DNA of 64,000 bases from Spiroplasma apis B31 (GTDB lineage Bacteria; Bacillota_I; Bacilli_A; Mycoplasmatales; Mycoplasmataceae): NCBI RefSeq assembly GCF_000500935.1, contig NC_022998.1, forward strand, positions 310,001-374,000, read 5' to 3'. The notes below the pieces were generated by a model. The model had not been told where the DNA came from. It did not search any database and worked only from the letters and a program-made list of their open reading frames with translations. A program made the translations under genes and the position numbers. Each line of letters opens with the position of its first letter. Within the stretch, counting starts at the first letter, position 1. Shown in pieces: positions 10,755 through 20,787 of the stretch.

Positions 10755-11723
10755 ATGAAGAAATATTTTAAAGATAAACTATTATTTACATCAATTTTAT
10801 TAACTGTAGTACGTTGTATACTTGTATTATCGCTATCAATCATTGGAACAATAAAATTATTATCCGTTAATATCTTTGACAGTGACGGAGGCACAAGGGC
10901 ACCTAATGTTGGTGAAACAATTTTAATATGTTTTATGTTTATAGCAATTTTTATTATGTATTTAATTCTTTCATTATCAAGTCTAATGAAATATATATTA
11001 CAACCAATAAGAGATAAACAATCATTGTGATTAGCTATTTTTTCTATAAACATTGAACTTGTTATTTTTAACCTTATGCAAATCAAAAAGATCAAACTAA
11101 TCAAAAAACCAAAAAAATGAAATATATTCGACATTTGTTCAATGGGTGTTCTTTTAGGGGTTTACCTAATTTTGTCTTATGTTAGTGGATTTATACCACC
11201 AATGCCATTTTGAATTACTTTATCAATTAAATATATACCTTTATTTTTTGGAACTTTTTTACTAACTTTTACACAATCTATTACTTTATGTTTGATTGCC
11301 GGTATTGTTCCTTTGATTATGCCTGGAACTGCTATTTATACTGCTTATCAATATATATTGGACTACTTTATACCAATTAGTAGCATAGCATTAGCATCAT
11401 TGTTTGTTCCTACAAACTTAACAAAAAGCAAATTTAAAAATTATATATTCTGAAGTGGATTTATAACATTACCCATCATAATTATATTTTTATCAAGAGT
11501 ACTTGCTGGAGTTGTGTTTTGGTTAAATCCTAATGCAATTGGTTCTGATCCATCATATGCGTTCGAGTGAAAAAATACACTAGTTTACTCATTAATTTAT
11601 AATTCATTTAATACGATGTTTGATTATGTAATTTATATGATTACTGTTCCAATAATTTGCGAAAACTTAAAGTTCTTGAAAACACGTTTTCAAAACCAAG
11701 TTAATAATATGGAAATGGAATAA
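10755..11723 (+). CDS. ThiT-like thiamine ECF transporter substrate-binding component with N-terminal membrane extension
   Basis: ATG 10755 follows GTGAGGA by 4 bases. The 322-residue product is highly hydrophobic. Residues from about 130 onward resemble the six-helix ThiT S-component: a helix with LLGVYLILSYVSGFIPP, then IKYIPLFFGTFLL, and the diagnostic YQYILDYFIPISS, comparable to the LLDYPLAF helix that binds thiamine. ThiT proteins are about 190 residues; here about 125 extra residues with three further hydrophobic segments precede the domain. The TPP riboswitch upstream supports thiamine as substrate. It would need the shared EcfA/A'/T module encoded elsewhere. At least four UGA(Trp) codons. 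Confidence 0.85.
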
Positions 11724-11817
11724 TTGAGCAACTCATATTTTATGTATACTAAACTCTTTCGAATTTTATCCATTAACACTTTATTTTTGATTTAGCAAAA
11801 TGTAGTTTATTTTTTGC

Positions 11818-11823
11818 TATAAT
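11818..11823 (+). promoter_or_regulatory. Candidate -10 element of the pyrH-frr promoter
   Basis: Perfect TATAAT 19 bases before the pyrH start; no convincing -35 element is visible. It lies in the 118-base gap after the thiamine transporter gene. Confidence 0.55.
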
Positions 11824-11841
11824 CAATAAAGCGAGGTAAAT

Positions 11842-12555
11842 ATGGCATTAAAATTTAAAAGAGTTTTATTGAAAATCTCGGGCGAGGCTTTAAAAGGGTC
11901 TGAAGAAATTTATGATAAGGATAAACTTGGTGATGTTGCCCGACAGGTTATAGAATTAACCAACCAAGGTCTACAAGTAGGAATAGTTATTGGTGGAGGA
12001 AATATTTGAAGGGGTAAATTAGCAGGTACCCTTGAGTTGCATAGAATTGAAGCTGACTATATGGGTATGTTAGCTACTATTATGAATGCTTTAGCATTTG
12101 AAGCAACCTTAAGAAAAATTGGATTTGATAAAGTTAAAGTTTACTCTTCACTTGAAATCAAAACAGTTACAAATGCTTACAATTATAGAAATGCTAGAGA
12201 GAAATTAGACGAAGGCTACGTTGTTATTTTTGCTGGTGGAACAGGGTTCAGTTACTTTACAACTGATACTGGAGCTTGTATTAGAGCAATCGAAATAAAA
12301 GCCGATGCTTTACTAATGGCTAAAAATGGTACTAAGGGAGTTTATGATTCTGATCCTAACACTAACAAAGAAGCAGTTTTTTATGACTCATTAAGTCATA
12401 GCGATTTAGTAGTAAACAATTTAAAGGTTATGGACTCAACTGCTGCAACTTTATCAAGAGATGGACATCTTGAAATTGTAGTTTTCGATATGAATGGACA
12501 TGATAATATCATCAAAGTTGCTCATGGAGAATTAGAAGCCACTATTATTAAATAA
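11842..12555 (+). CDS. pyrH: UMP kinase
   Basis: Phosphorylates UMP to UDP in pyrimidine nucleotide supply; cytosolic homohexamer of the amino-acid-kinase fold. GCGAGGT precedes ATG 11842. Family motifs are all present: FKRVLLKISGEAL at the start, VIGGGNIWRG (Trp from UGA), ADYMGMLATIMNA and the GTGFSYFTTDT loop. At 237 residues it is the usual length. frr follows at 12 bases, the classical bacterial pairing. Confidence 0.97.
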
Positions 12556-12567
12556 GGAGATTTAAAC

Positions 12568-13116
12568 ATGATAAATAGTTTAATTGATACAACAGAAATG
12601 AATATGTTAGAAACTATCGAAAGTTTCAAAAATTATTTAGCAAAAGTTAGAACAGGAAGAGCAAATGCTTTGATGTTAAAAGGTGTTATGGTTGATTTTT
12701 ATGGAACTATGACTCCAATTGAACAAACATCACAAATATCAACACCAGAACCACAACAAATAGTTGTTAAACCATATGATAGAAGTCAAATTGGTAACAT
12801 TATTAGTGGAATAAACAAGGCTGACCTTGGACTAAACCCAATGTCAGAAGCTGATTTAATTAGAATTAAAATTCCACCTTTAACTGAGGATGTTAGAAAA
12901 GATTTAGTAAAAAAAGTTTTTAAAGAATTAGAAACTTTCAAAATACGAGTTAGAAATGAACGTCGAGATGCTAATGATAAGATAAAAAAAGATTCTTCTG
13001 TTCCTGAAGATGTAAAAAAGGATTCAGAAAATAGCATTCAAAAGTTAACTGATAAATATATAGGACTTTTAGATGACTTGGCAAAAGAAAAAGAAAAAGA
13101 CTTGATGACAATATAA
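12568..13116 (+). CDS. frr: Ribosome recycling factor
   Basis: Splits post-termination ribosomes together with EF-G. AAGGAG 9 bases before ATG 12568. The 182-residue product shows the RRF helical signature: KVRTGRANALML near residues 29-40, SEADLIRIKIPPLTEDVRKD, VRNERRDANDKIKKD, and the C-terminal helix with KYIGLLDDLAKEKEKDLMTI. Normal length, no UGA codon. Followed by a terminator-like hairpin. Confidence 0.98.
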   Translation: MINSLIDTTEMNMLETIESFKNYLAKVRTGRANALMLKGVMVDFYGTMTPIEQTSQISTPEPQQIVVKPYDRSQIGNIISGINKADLGLNPMSEADLIRIKIPPLTEDVRKDLVKKVFKELETFKIRVRNERRDANDKIKKDSSVPEDVKKDSENSIQKLTDKYIGLLDDLAKEKEKDLMTI

Positions 13117-13163
13117 AATACAAAAAATAAGTATTTAACATACATTATTTTTTGTATTTTTCT
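13116..13163 (+). terminator. Intrinsic terminator after frr
   Basis: A 15-base perfect inverted repeat AAATACAAAAAATAA (13116-13130 with 13145-13159), AT-only apart from one C, ending in a T-rich stretch. Confidence 0.7.
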
Positions 13164-13177
13164 TTTAAGGAGGATGT

Positions 13178-13444
13178 ATGAATTGTTCAGTTTGTAAAAT
13201 AATAATAACGGCAGAAGATAAATTTCTTGTAGATAATATAGAGGGTGAAATTGCTAATTATCACACTCAATGTTATATCGAAAAATTTGGTGATATTAAG
13301 CAGATTGAAATGTTAGAGTATAAAAAAAATATAAAAAAAGATAAATTAAATAGGTTTTCTGCGTTCAATGTCTTATTTTTGTTTATGTTGGTTATTTCTA
13401 TTATTGTAATGGCAGCATATATAATTTATTCTTTAGTGAGGTAG
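13178..13444 (+). CDS. Small membrane protein with N-terminal Cys-rich zinc-ribbon-like motif, copy 1 (88 aa)
   Basis: A full AAGGAGGA site sits 6 bases before ATG 13178. The N-terminus has CSVC at residues 3-6 and HTQC about 25 residues later, a spacing that suits one Zn-binding ribbon or treble clef. A basic linker and one transmembrane segment near residues 63-85 follow. The next gene is a paralogue with the same layout. Topology by the positive-inside rule puts the Cys domain in the cytoplasm. Family not recognised; possible membrane-tethered metal or redox sensor, inferred from motif only. Confidence 0.8.
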   Translation: MNCSVCKIIITAEDKFLVDNIEGEIANYHTQCYIEKFGDIKQIEMLEYKKNIKKDKLNRFSAFNVLFLFMLVISIIVMAAYIIYSLVR

Positions 13445-13448
13445 TACA

Positions 13449-13724
13449 ATGGAAGTTTGTTTTTATTGCAAAGAAATAATTCAAGAAAACTCTGCTTTTA
13501 TAACTGATTTATTTGGTGAAAACGATTGTTTGAAAAAATATCACGTAGATTGCCACCAAGAAAGAACTAATATTTATAAATATAATGAAAAACTAAACGA
13601 AGTAGAAGTTAAAAATGTAACAAAAAAAGCCAAGTTAGTAAATATAATCTACATCTCTTTGGCAATTATCTTTTTTATCGAAATAATATCAATTGTAATA
13701 ATTTTAGTTTTAAAGCATTCCTAA
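13449..13724 (+). CDS. Small membrane protein with N-terminal Cys-rich zinc-ribbon-like motif, copy 2 (91 aa)
   Basis: Starts 4 bases after its paralogue stops; GTGAGG in the preceding gene end is the ribosome site. CFYC at residues 4-7, HVDC near 32-35, a basic linker and one transmembrane segment near residues 65-88. Overall shape and motif order match the 13178 product, so the pair arose by tandem duplication and later diverged. Its stop overlaps the end of ogt on the other strand by 4 bases. Function unknown. Confidence 0.8.
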   Translation: MEVCFYCKEIIQENSAFITDLFGENDCLKKYHVDCHQERTNIYKYNEKLNEVEVKNVTKKAKLVNIIYISLAIIFFIEIISIVIILVLKHS

Positions 13725-14209
13725 GATTCTAATTCTAAAAGCATTTGTTTACATTCTTCACCAGCCCTATAAGCGTATTCCTCATTTTCATAAGGTATAA
13801 CACGGTGGCAAGGAATCAATAATAATATTGGGTTTTTTTGTACAGCTCTAGTAACAGCTCTAATTGAATCCAATCTTTTTAATTTTCCAGCTAATTGTTT
13901 GCAAAAAATTGTCGAACCTGGAAGAATTGTCATTAATTCTTTTCATACTTCTTTTTGGAATTCGGTACCGACTACATATAAATCATCAAAGTCTAGATCC
14001 AAGATTTCTTTATTAAAGAAACTATTAAGCAAATTTGAATGTTTGTTATCTAAAATTTCATTAGTTTCAACTATGTCAAACTCATCAGTTTTAAATCAAT
14101 TTAGTAGATCTTCATTTTCAAAACCGATATATGCAATTTTTTCTTCTATTAATCCAACTTTAAGTTTAAAGTTATCATATTGATAATTGTATACTCGTAT
14201 TTCTTTCAT
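13721..14209 (-). CDS. ogt: Methylated-DNA--protein-cysteine methyltransferase
   Basis: Suicide repair enzyme that removes O6-alkyl groups from guanine onto its own Cys. The active-site IPCHRV motif is at residues 132-137 with Cys134, preceded by the DNA-binding helix region (LKRLDSIRAVTRAVQKNP; the arginine finger region is intact). FQKEVWKEL (residues 84-92, Trp from UGA) and the C-terminal YRAGEECKQMLLELE are typical. ATG at 14209; 162 residues, a short family member. Converges on the small membrane gene with a 4-base overlap. Confidence 0.92.
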
Positions 14210-14330
14210 TGTTTACCCTCTTTTACTATATGTATATTTTATCGCACTTAAAGGTAAAAACGAAATTTTAAAATTAAAATCATTTTACATTTAATATACA
14301 TTAATATATACTAAAAACAAGGGGTGTAAT

Positions 14331-16115
14331 ATGGGCTTTAAAATAGGGGCGTTAGTAGTCTATAATAATCAAAATTGAGTTATTTTAGATATACAAACAA
14401 AACAAATATCAAATGGAGAGTTAAGTTTTCTGAAAATCAAAAATATATTAACACAAGAGGTTTTAAATATTGATTCAAGATATGTTAGAGAGTTTGAAAT
14501 AAAACAGAAAACACAAAGTGAAAATATCGGGGACGTAAATATACATAATCAAAGTTTGGGTGATACCGCCTACATTAAATCATTATTTGATGAAGTTGGT
14601 GAGGTAAATACAAACGAGTTTTTTGATTTTGACGAACATTCTAGTTTGGAAACTAATAATCAGAATGTATCAAATTTCGATAGATATATACCCAAAAAAG
14701 ACATAACCTTTTCTGAAATAACTGATTCTAGTGAAACTACTCGTTTAATTGAAAATTTTCAAACACCTAACTCTCAAAAACACTTTACTCCAAGAAGAAG
14801 TTTTAATACATATGAAAATTTGAATAATACGCCAGTAAATGAAACATTAACTGATATGAAAAATAGTGGTATTTGAGAAGAGAAAATGGCTTCACATAAC
14901 TCAAATTATTTTTCTAACCCAGGTCAAAACATCCATGTTCCAAGAAGAACTTTGAATAATTCAAATACACAAGAAACTTTCCATAATAATGTAGAAAATA
15001 ATCGTGAACTAGAACGGGCACGTGAAAACTTGTTCAACTCAGGTGATCATAATTTAAAAGAACAAGTTTCATTAGAAAATATATCAAATGAACTTCTAAA
15101 TAAAAATCTAGATAAATCACAAAATATGTATGACAATGTGAAAAGTGAAAACATAGTTGACATGAAATCAAGTGAGCAAAACTTAAGTCAACAGAAGCAA
15201 CATTTCATAGTAAGAGAACAACAAAATAATAATCATTCAGATAAGACTGCCAATATTAGTGAGAATTACAGAGAAAAACGAATGGCCGATAGTAATTTCA
15301 TAAATAAAATGAATGAAAATAACTATGAGACAAAATTTGAAGAAAAATTAACAGTTAATAATAGTTCAACTTCTGACAACACCGTAATAAAAAGTTTGAA
15401 TAAGAAAGCTAATTTATACAAAGAAAAACATTTTGAAGCACTTGAAACTGGACCACTTAATACAAAAAAACTCCTAGATAATTTTAATAAACAAAAAAAT
15501 ATAAAAGATGCTTTGGACGAGAAGTATATCCAAGATAGTAACGAAAAGAGTAATACTTTATTTTGAAATAACTCAAACTTTGATAAAACGGAGTTAAATA
15601 ACTCTAAAATATACAGAAAATTTAAAAATATGTCCGGCTGATTGATTACAGTGTTTGTTATCTTCTTAATAACCCCGATAGTTGGTTTATTTATGAAGAT
15701 TGCTAACTTCTATATTAATTCACCAGAGCATACTATTTCGTTTGAAATATTGAAGCAAATTTTTCTTTTTCAATCAAACTATAATGATGGTAATCTTGTA
15801 TATTTTATTGCAGATGTACTTATAATTATCGCTACTCCAGCTCTATTTTTAGTCTTTATTACTTTTTCTCTAATTTATTGAGTTTCAGTTGGTAATAAGC
15901 AATATAAGAAATTAGCATTCTATAACTTTCAGTTACAATCTAAGATTGAAGTAATTGATTCTATCCAAGAGTTCAATAATGAATCGAGTTTATACTTAAT
16001 TAAAGTTCATAATGATATGAAAAAAATTAAAAAAGAAATTAAGAACTTGAAAGCAGAAAAAAAATTAACAAAACACGTTAATAACATAGAAAAACCGTAT
16101 AATATGACACATTAA
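14331..16115 (+). CDS. Large hypothetical protein: CarD-like N-terminal domain, Asn-rich linker, C-terminal membrane anchor (594 aa)
   Basis: ATG 14331 follows AAGGGGTG. Residues 1-55 (MGFKIGALVVYNNQNWVILDI and on to SRYVREFE) look like a small beta-barrel and recall the FKVGDxVVYPxHGVG opening of CarD/TRCF or KOW-type domains. Residues about 70-420 are hydrophilic, Asn/Ser/Lys/Glu rich and probably disordered, with two PRR(S/T) patches. Two transmembrane segments follow at about 435-458 and 488-515. A basic, coiled-coil-prone tail of about 75 residues contains KKIKKEIKNLKAEKK. UGA(Trp) at least five times. No enzyme motif. Membrane-bound protein with a possible nucleic-acid or polymerase-binding head; inference only. 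Confidence 0.75.
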
Positions 16116-16184
16116 ACAAAATAAATTTTTTCCTATAACTTTAATAATCTGTAGCAAAACTATAAAGAAAGGCAGAATCAAATA

Positions 16185-16460
16185 ATGAAAAGTTACAGTA
16201 TTTTGGAATTAAAATTAGACTCAAGAATGATTACGGAGATAAAAGTAAGATATAGTTTTTTAGATCAACAAAAATGCTTTGATTATACATTTAAATCTTT
16301 AACACAAGATTCAAAGAGACCAATTGAAATAACAACTTTAGAATTAAGAGAAACTATTGATACTGACCATAATTTTATTCTTTCTAATGTAGAAAAGATT
16401 TTCCAAAATTATCAAGGAACAAATATTTGAATTATTTTTCAACAAAGAATAGTTAAATAA
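16185..16460 (+). CDS. Small hypothetical protein, 91 aa
   Basis: GAAAGG 12 bases before ATG 16185. The frame crosses UGA(Trp) at 16428-16430 and ends TAA 16458-16460. The product is soluble, mixed alpha/beta by composition, without Cys clusters or membrane segments. A shared bidirectional terminator follows. No recognisable family. Confidence 0.65.
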
Positions 16461-16496
16461 AAAGGTTATTCATTATTGAATAACCTTTTTATTTTT
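16460..16496. terminator. Bidirectional intrinsic terminator
   Basis: Stem AAAGGTTATTCA/TGAATAACCTTT (16461-16472 with 16477-16488), loop TTAT, T-run on the plus side and an A-run that serves the minus side. It separates convergent genes; the stop codon of the minus-strand gene lies in the loop. Confidence 0.88.
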
Positions 16497-16937
16497 TTTA
16501 GAAAGTTGAATTTTTTTATAATATAAAAATCCACTAGGTATTAATATTAATAAACCAATTGGTAAATATATCAATATGCCATAATATTCTGAGACAAATG
16601 CTCTAATAGTTGATGCAATACCCAAGAAGATAGCTAAGTATAATGCTGGCAAGTATAAGTTTATCTTTTTAAGATTAATAAAAAGAATAACTAATGTAGA
16701 TATGATAATTGATGATATTAAAAACCCAAATATAAATCATTTTGCTGATGGAGCAAATTTCCTTAAGAATATCTCTGTTGAGTTGAATGTGATTTTATTA
16801 TTTATTAAGATAATGATTCATATTAAAAATATTAAGTTAATTGCTACTATAATACTAGCGCTAATTGTTACTAGCAATTTGCAAATAGTTTCGCTTTTAT
16901 TTAAGTTAATTTCGTTTGTTTTTCGTTCTTTTTCCAT
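16473..16937 (-). CDS. Hypothetical membrane protein, 154 aa
   Basis: Read on the minus strand from ATG at 16937 (AGAGGT upstream) to TAA at 16475-16473, with UGA(Trp) at two positions. The first 20 residues are hydrophilic (MEKERKTNEINLNKSE). Four hydrophobic segments follow, near residues 21-46, 66-86, 92-110 and 115-137, and the tail is basic. No motif recognised. It is divergent from the 499-residue transporter-like gene, so the 220-base gap 16938-17157 must hold both promoters. Confidence 0.75.
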
Positions 16938-17157
16938 ATGTGTACCTCTTTTTCGTTTTAATATCGTTCTAACTAAATGTTAATGTTTTAATTTTGAAAG
17001 TATTTACCATATTAAACGTTAATTTAGCTAGTTATCTAGTAAAAGATAGTTATTCTTTAATTTTAAAACAATAATACAAATATAACAATATAAATCTTAC
17101 TCATTAAAATAGAAAATTTGTAATAAAATAATAGTTGATTAAGTATCGAGGTATGAA

Positions 17158-18657
17158 ATGAAATATTGAGACATTACAGTTTTAACACCAATCATCATTA
17201 GCATTTGCTTTACAATTGTAATACTTATGTTACGAAAAGAGAAGTTATCAAAAAATGCTTTACTTTTTTGCTTGGAAGTGGCAATATTTTGATTATGTTC
17301 AAGTTTATTAGGCTACGAGTTAGTGTACCTTAAAGACTCATTGGCAAGAAGTTTAGAAAACAGAACATATCTAATAATTTTGTTGATAATATCTTTATTA
17401 TTTATCATAATACTTAAACCATTTGCTACATTCATTACAGGTATAATAAAAAGTAGAAAATTATGAATGTATTTATCTTATGCTAGTGTTATCTTATTAA
17501 CACTTCTGATGAACTTTCTAAAAGTTAGCAATATATACGTCTTCATTCTATATTCAATTTTATATGCTTTTATTCTTTCTACATCCACAATACATTACTT
17601 GTTTTTAAATGAACAATATTTTTATCGTATAAACACACTACCGGTTACTTGAGTCATTTATACAATTATTGGTTTTTCTGGTTTGTTAGGTACATTTATA
17701 GGGCAACTTCAAACAATAGTGTTATCTTCTGAAAATTTTACTTATACCAATTTATTTGTTCTACTTTTTATACCTATATGTTTATATTTAAATTTTACGC
17801 AAAAGGAGAATAAAAATTTAGCTAGCTCTTTTGATGAAAGTATTCGATCACAATTACCCAGAAAGAATAATTGAAATTTTTTCACTATTTATATAATTAC
17901 ATTTTTAGTTTCTTGTGCAGGTACTTTAAGTATGTCCTTAACAACAAAAATGTTTATTGCCTTCCAAGGCATTTATAATGGTTACTCAAATGACCTTGTA
18001 GAAACACTATTAAGATTATATGACTTCAATTTCATTATTCCTTCAGTGCTGATTTCTTATCTTATCTTCAAATTTGCAACTCCACATTTCAATCAGAAGT
18101 ATCTATTATTTACAAGTTTTTTTACATTATTCTTATTGTACGTAGTGTTAGCCTTCAATAAAAATCCTTTCACATTTATGATTTTAAATATCCTAATAGG
18201 GGTATGCTACACACAAATAATTTACTCTTTATTTAGCTTTTGTATGTTTTGGAATTATCGTGCACCAAAAAACCCTGTAACAGGCTTTTTTGGATCGGCT
18301 TTATTTGGTGGTATGTTTTTGAATCAAGTTATTGAAGAAACCTTATTAAATTCTAAGGTAGGTGTGTTTAAGTATTTTAAATCAGTAGATGAAATTTTAA
18401 AAACCAAGCAACTATTAACAAACGATAGTATAATCTACGAGAGTTTTATTGATTCTATCACTGTTATTATGACTCTCTCTTCGCTGTTAGTTCTGCTTGC
18501 TATGTTTATATTCTATTTTACTCATAAGTATATTTTTGCAGACTACATTAACCCAAGGTTAGCAGTGCAAAATTTAAAAATAATTCTTAAAAAAAGAGTT
18601 ATTGAAAAAACCAAAACTCAAATAAAAGTCGATGAGTTAGATAATAATGAAATGTAG
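17158..18657 (+). CDS. Predicted MFS-type multi-pass membrane protein, 499 aa
   Basis: GAGG at 17149-17152 precedes ATG 17158 (an out-of-frame ATG lies at 17153). UGA(Trp) occurs about six times. Around twelve hydrophobic segments spread over the whole length with a charged central loop near residue 235 (FDESIRSQLPRKNN), the two-times-six layout of major facilitator transporters. There is no clear MFS signature loop (GxxxDRxGRR), so the family call is by topology only. The aldose epimerase gene follows at 8 bases, which hints at, but does not prove, a sugar-related substrate. Confidence 0.65.
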
Positions 18658-18665
18658 GTTTAAAT

Positions 18666-19514
18666 ATGTATACAATAAAGAATGAATACTTAGATATTAC
18701 TTTTAAAGCCGATAGTTGCAATTTTGAAATAACTAGTTTGAAGTTCAAAGATAATGAGGTTTGCTATCAACAGAATTCGTCTTGAAAAAAAACATGACCC
18801 TTGCTATTTCCAAATTGTGGAGCTATTAACGGTTATATTAAATATAATGGCGTTAAATATCCTTTACCAAGACACGGTTTTATGAAAAATATAAATAATT
18901 GGACAATAAAAAGCATTTATAACGACTGCGCAGTATTATCGTTTTCATCTAATTGTCAATTCTCAAAAATTTATCCTTTTGAGTTTGAACTAGATTTAAT
19001 TTTGAAAGTCGCTAAAAATGTTTTTTCCATTGATTTCGTTGTAAAAAATGTTGAGGATGTTGATATGTATTATTCATTCGGACATCATCCAGCATTTAAA
19101 GTTGATGATTCCTCAAAAATAGTTTTAGAATCAGAAGAAACCTTCTTTGATTCATTCACTCCAGAAGGACTTTACTTAGAAGATGAACAAAATAAAAAAA
19201 AGTGAAAGGAAATTATTATCAAGGATGTCGATTTTTCTGAATCAAAGTCTTATTTTTGTGACACCCTAAGATCAAGTTATTTACTATATAAAAATGATTC
19301 ATTTGAATTTAAACTACCCCTGAATGATTATTCAACATTGGGTCTTTGAAGAGATAATAATGATAGTGGATTTATTTGTATAGAACCGTGGTGTGGTATG
19401 CCTGACAAGAGTGGAAATAGTGATCATGATTTAAAAAATAAGTACAAGATCTTAAAATTAAATCCTAAAGAGTCAAAAAAAATATCATTTGAAATGATAT
19501 TCAATACTAATTAG
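18666..19514 (+). CDS. Aldose 1-epimerase family protein
   Basis: Family role: interconverts alpha and beta anomers of sugars or sugar phosphates before uptake into glycolysis. Matching features are NCGAINGYIKYNG, RHGFMKNINNW (the RHG catalytic-pocket motif) and SFGHHPAF with the second conserved His. The later Glu region is ICIEPWCGMPD, where Glu is the likely general base. This pattern fits the galM/YeaD-like LacX subgroup. UGA(Trp) at about 18783, 18795, 19203 and 19347; 282 residues, normal for the subgroup. Its stop overlaps the end of ispG on the other strand. Confidence 0.88.
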
Positions 19515-20599
19515 TCCATACTATTCTGGTTTTTGCTTTTTCATTCTTCATAATAATCCAATATTAACAATTTTAATTCGGGAACAAGTTTTTCTTGGGA
19601 AACGGTTTTAAATATTTTTCCTTTTTTAAATATGATTCCTCCGTTTTTCCCTCCAGCTATTCCAATATCTGCGTGCGAAGCCTCACCTGGACCATTAACA
19701 ACGCATCCTAAAATAGCAATTTTTAATGGAAAATGTAAATTTTCAACAAATGATTCTATCTCCGCTACTACTTCTCGTAACTGAAATTCTAATCTTCCAC
19801 AAGTTGGACAAGCTATAACTTCAACCATATTATCAAATAAACCAATAGAATTCAGCAATCTTTTTGCTACTTTTATTTCCATAACAGGGTCTTCGCTTAA
19901 ACTAATTCTAATGGTATTTCCAATACCTCTGAATAATAAGTAACCGATTCCAAAACTAGATTTAATAGCCCCATTCAACAGACTGCCTGCTTCTGTAATT
20001 CCTATATGGACTGGATAATTTCATATTTCTGAAGCAAGACTGTATGCTTCAATTGCCATTAATGGATCTGTAGCTTTTAAAGAATAAATTATGTCATAAA
20101 ATTCATACTTTTCTAAAATCTCTATATGTTCTCTAAGTGCCTCAACCATGCATTTGGGAGTTCATCCGTATTTTTCAACTAATTTCTTTGGTAAACTTCC
20201 TGAGTTTACTCCAATCCTAATAGGTATGTTCTTTTCTTTACATTTTTGTACGACTGCAATTGTGTTTTCCTCGATACCAATATTTCCAGGGTTAATTCTA
20301 ATTTTTGCACATCCAGAATCAGCAGCTATCAATGCAAACTTATAATTAAAATGAATATCTGCAACTATTGGTATTGGTGATTTTTCGACTATTTCTTGAA
20401 GTGCATTTGCATCATCAATCCCAAGCACAGCAACTCTAGCAATTTGACAACCTTCTTTGTATAAGTTATTTATTTCTTCAAGCGTTGCATCCACATCGTG
20501 AGTTTTTGAGGTAGTCATTGATTGAATTACAACTTTATTATTACCACCAATTTGAATTTTCCCAACATAGACGGGCCTGGTTTCAGTTCTTTTATACAT
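19511..20599 (-). CDS. ispG: 4-hydroxy-3-methylbut-2-en-1-yl diphosphate synthase (IspG/GcpE)
   Basis: Sixth step of the MEP isoprenoid pathway; a [4Fe-4S] enzyme that takes electrons from ferredoxin or flavodoxin. TIM-barrel motifs include [17 protein letters not shown] and [11 protein letters not shown], with NPGNIG following. The Fe-S domain has CPTC (Cys264 and Cys267) and CVVNGPGE (Cys299), the three cluster ligands plus the conserved Glu. ATG at 20599, preceded on the minus strand by GGGGGTTAAT. Two or more UGA(Trp). The true stop is TAA at 19513-19511, past a UGA at 19541, giving 362 residues. Its presence shows this cell makes its own isoprenoids by the MEP route. Confidence 0.96.
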
Positions 20600-20787
20600 T
20601 ATTAACCCCCTACAAATTATATTTTAGTTTTATCATTATCTTTAATTGCAATCTTGCTTTTAAAGTTTCATATTAATTATACACATATTAATTAAATACA
20701 AATTTTAGTTATTTTAATTTATATAGTTCAAAAAACCTTAACTACAAGGATTTTTTAGTATAATTAAAGTTATAGGAGTTGAAATAA

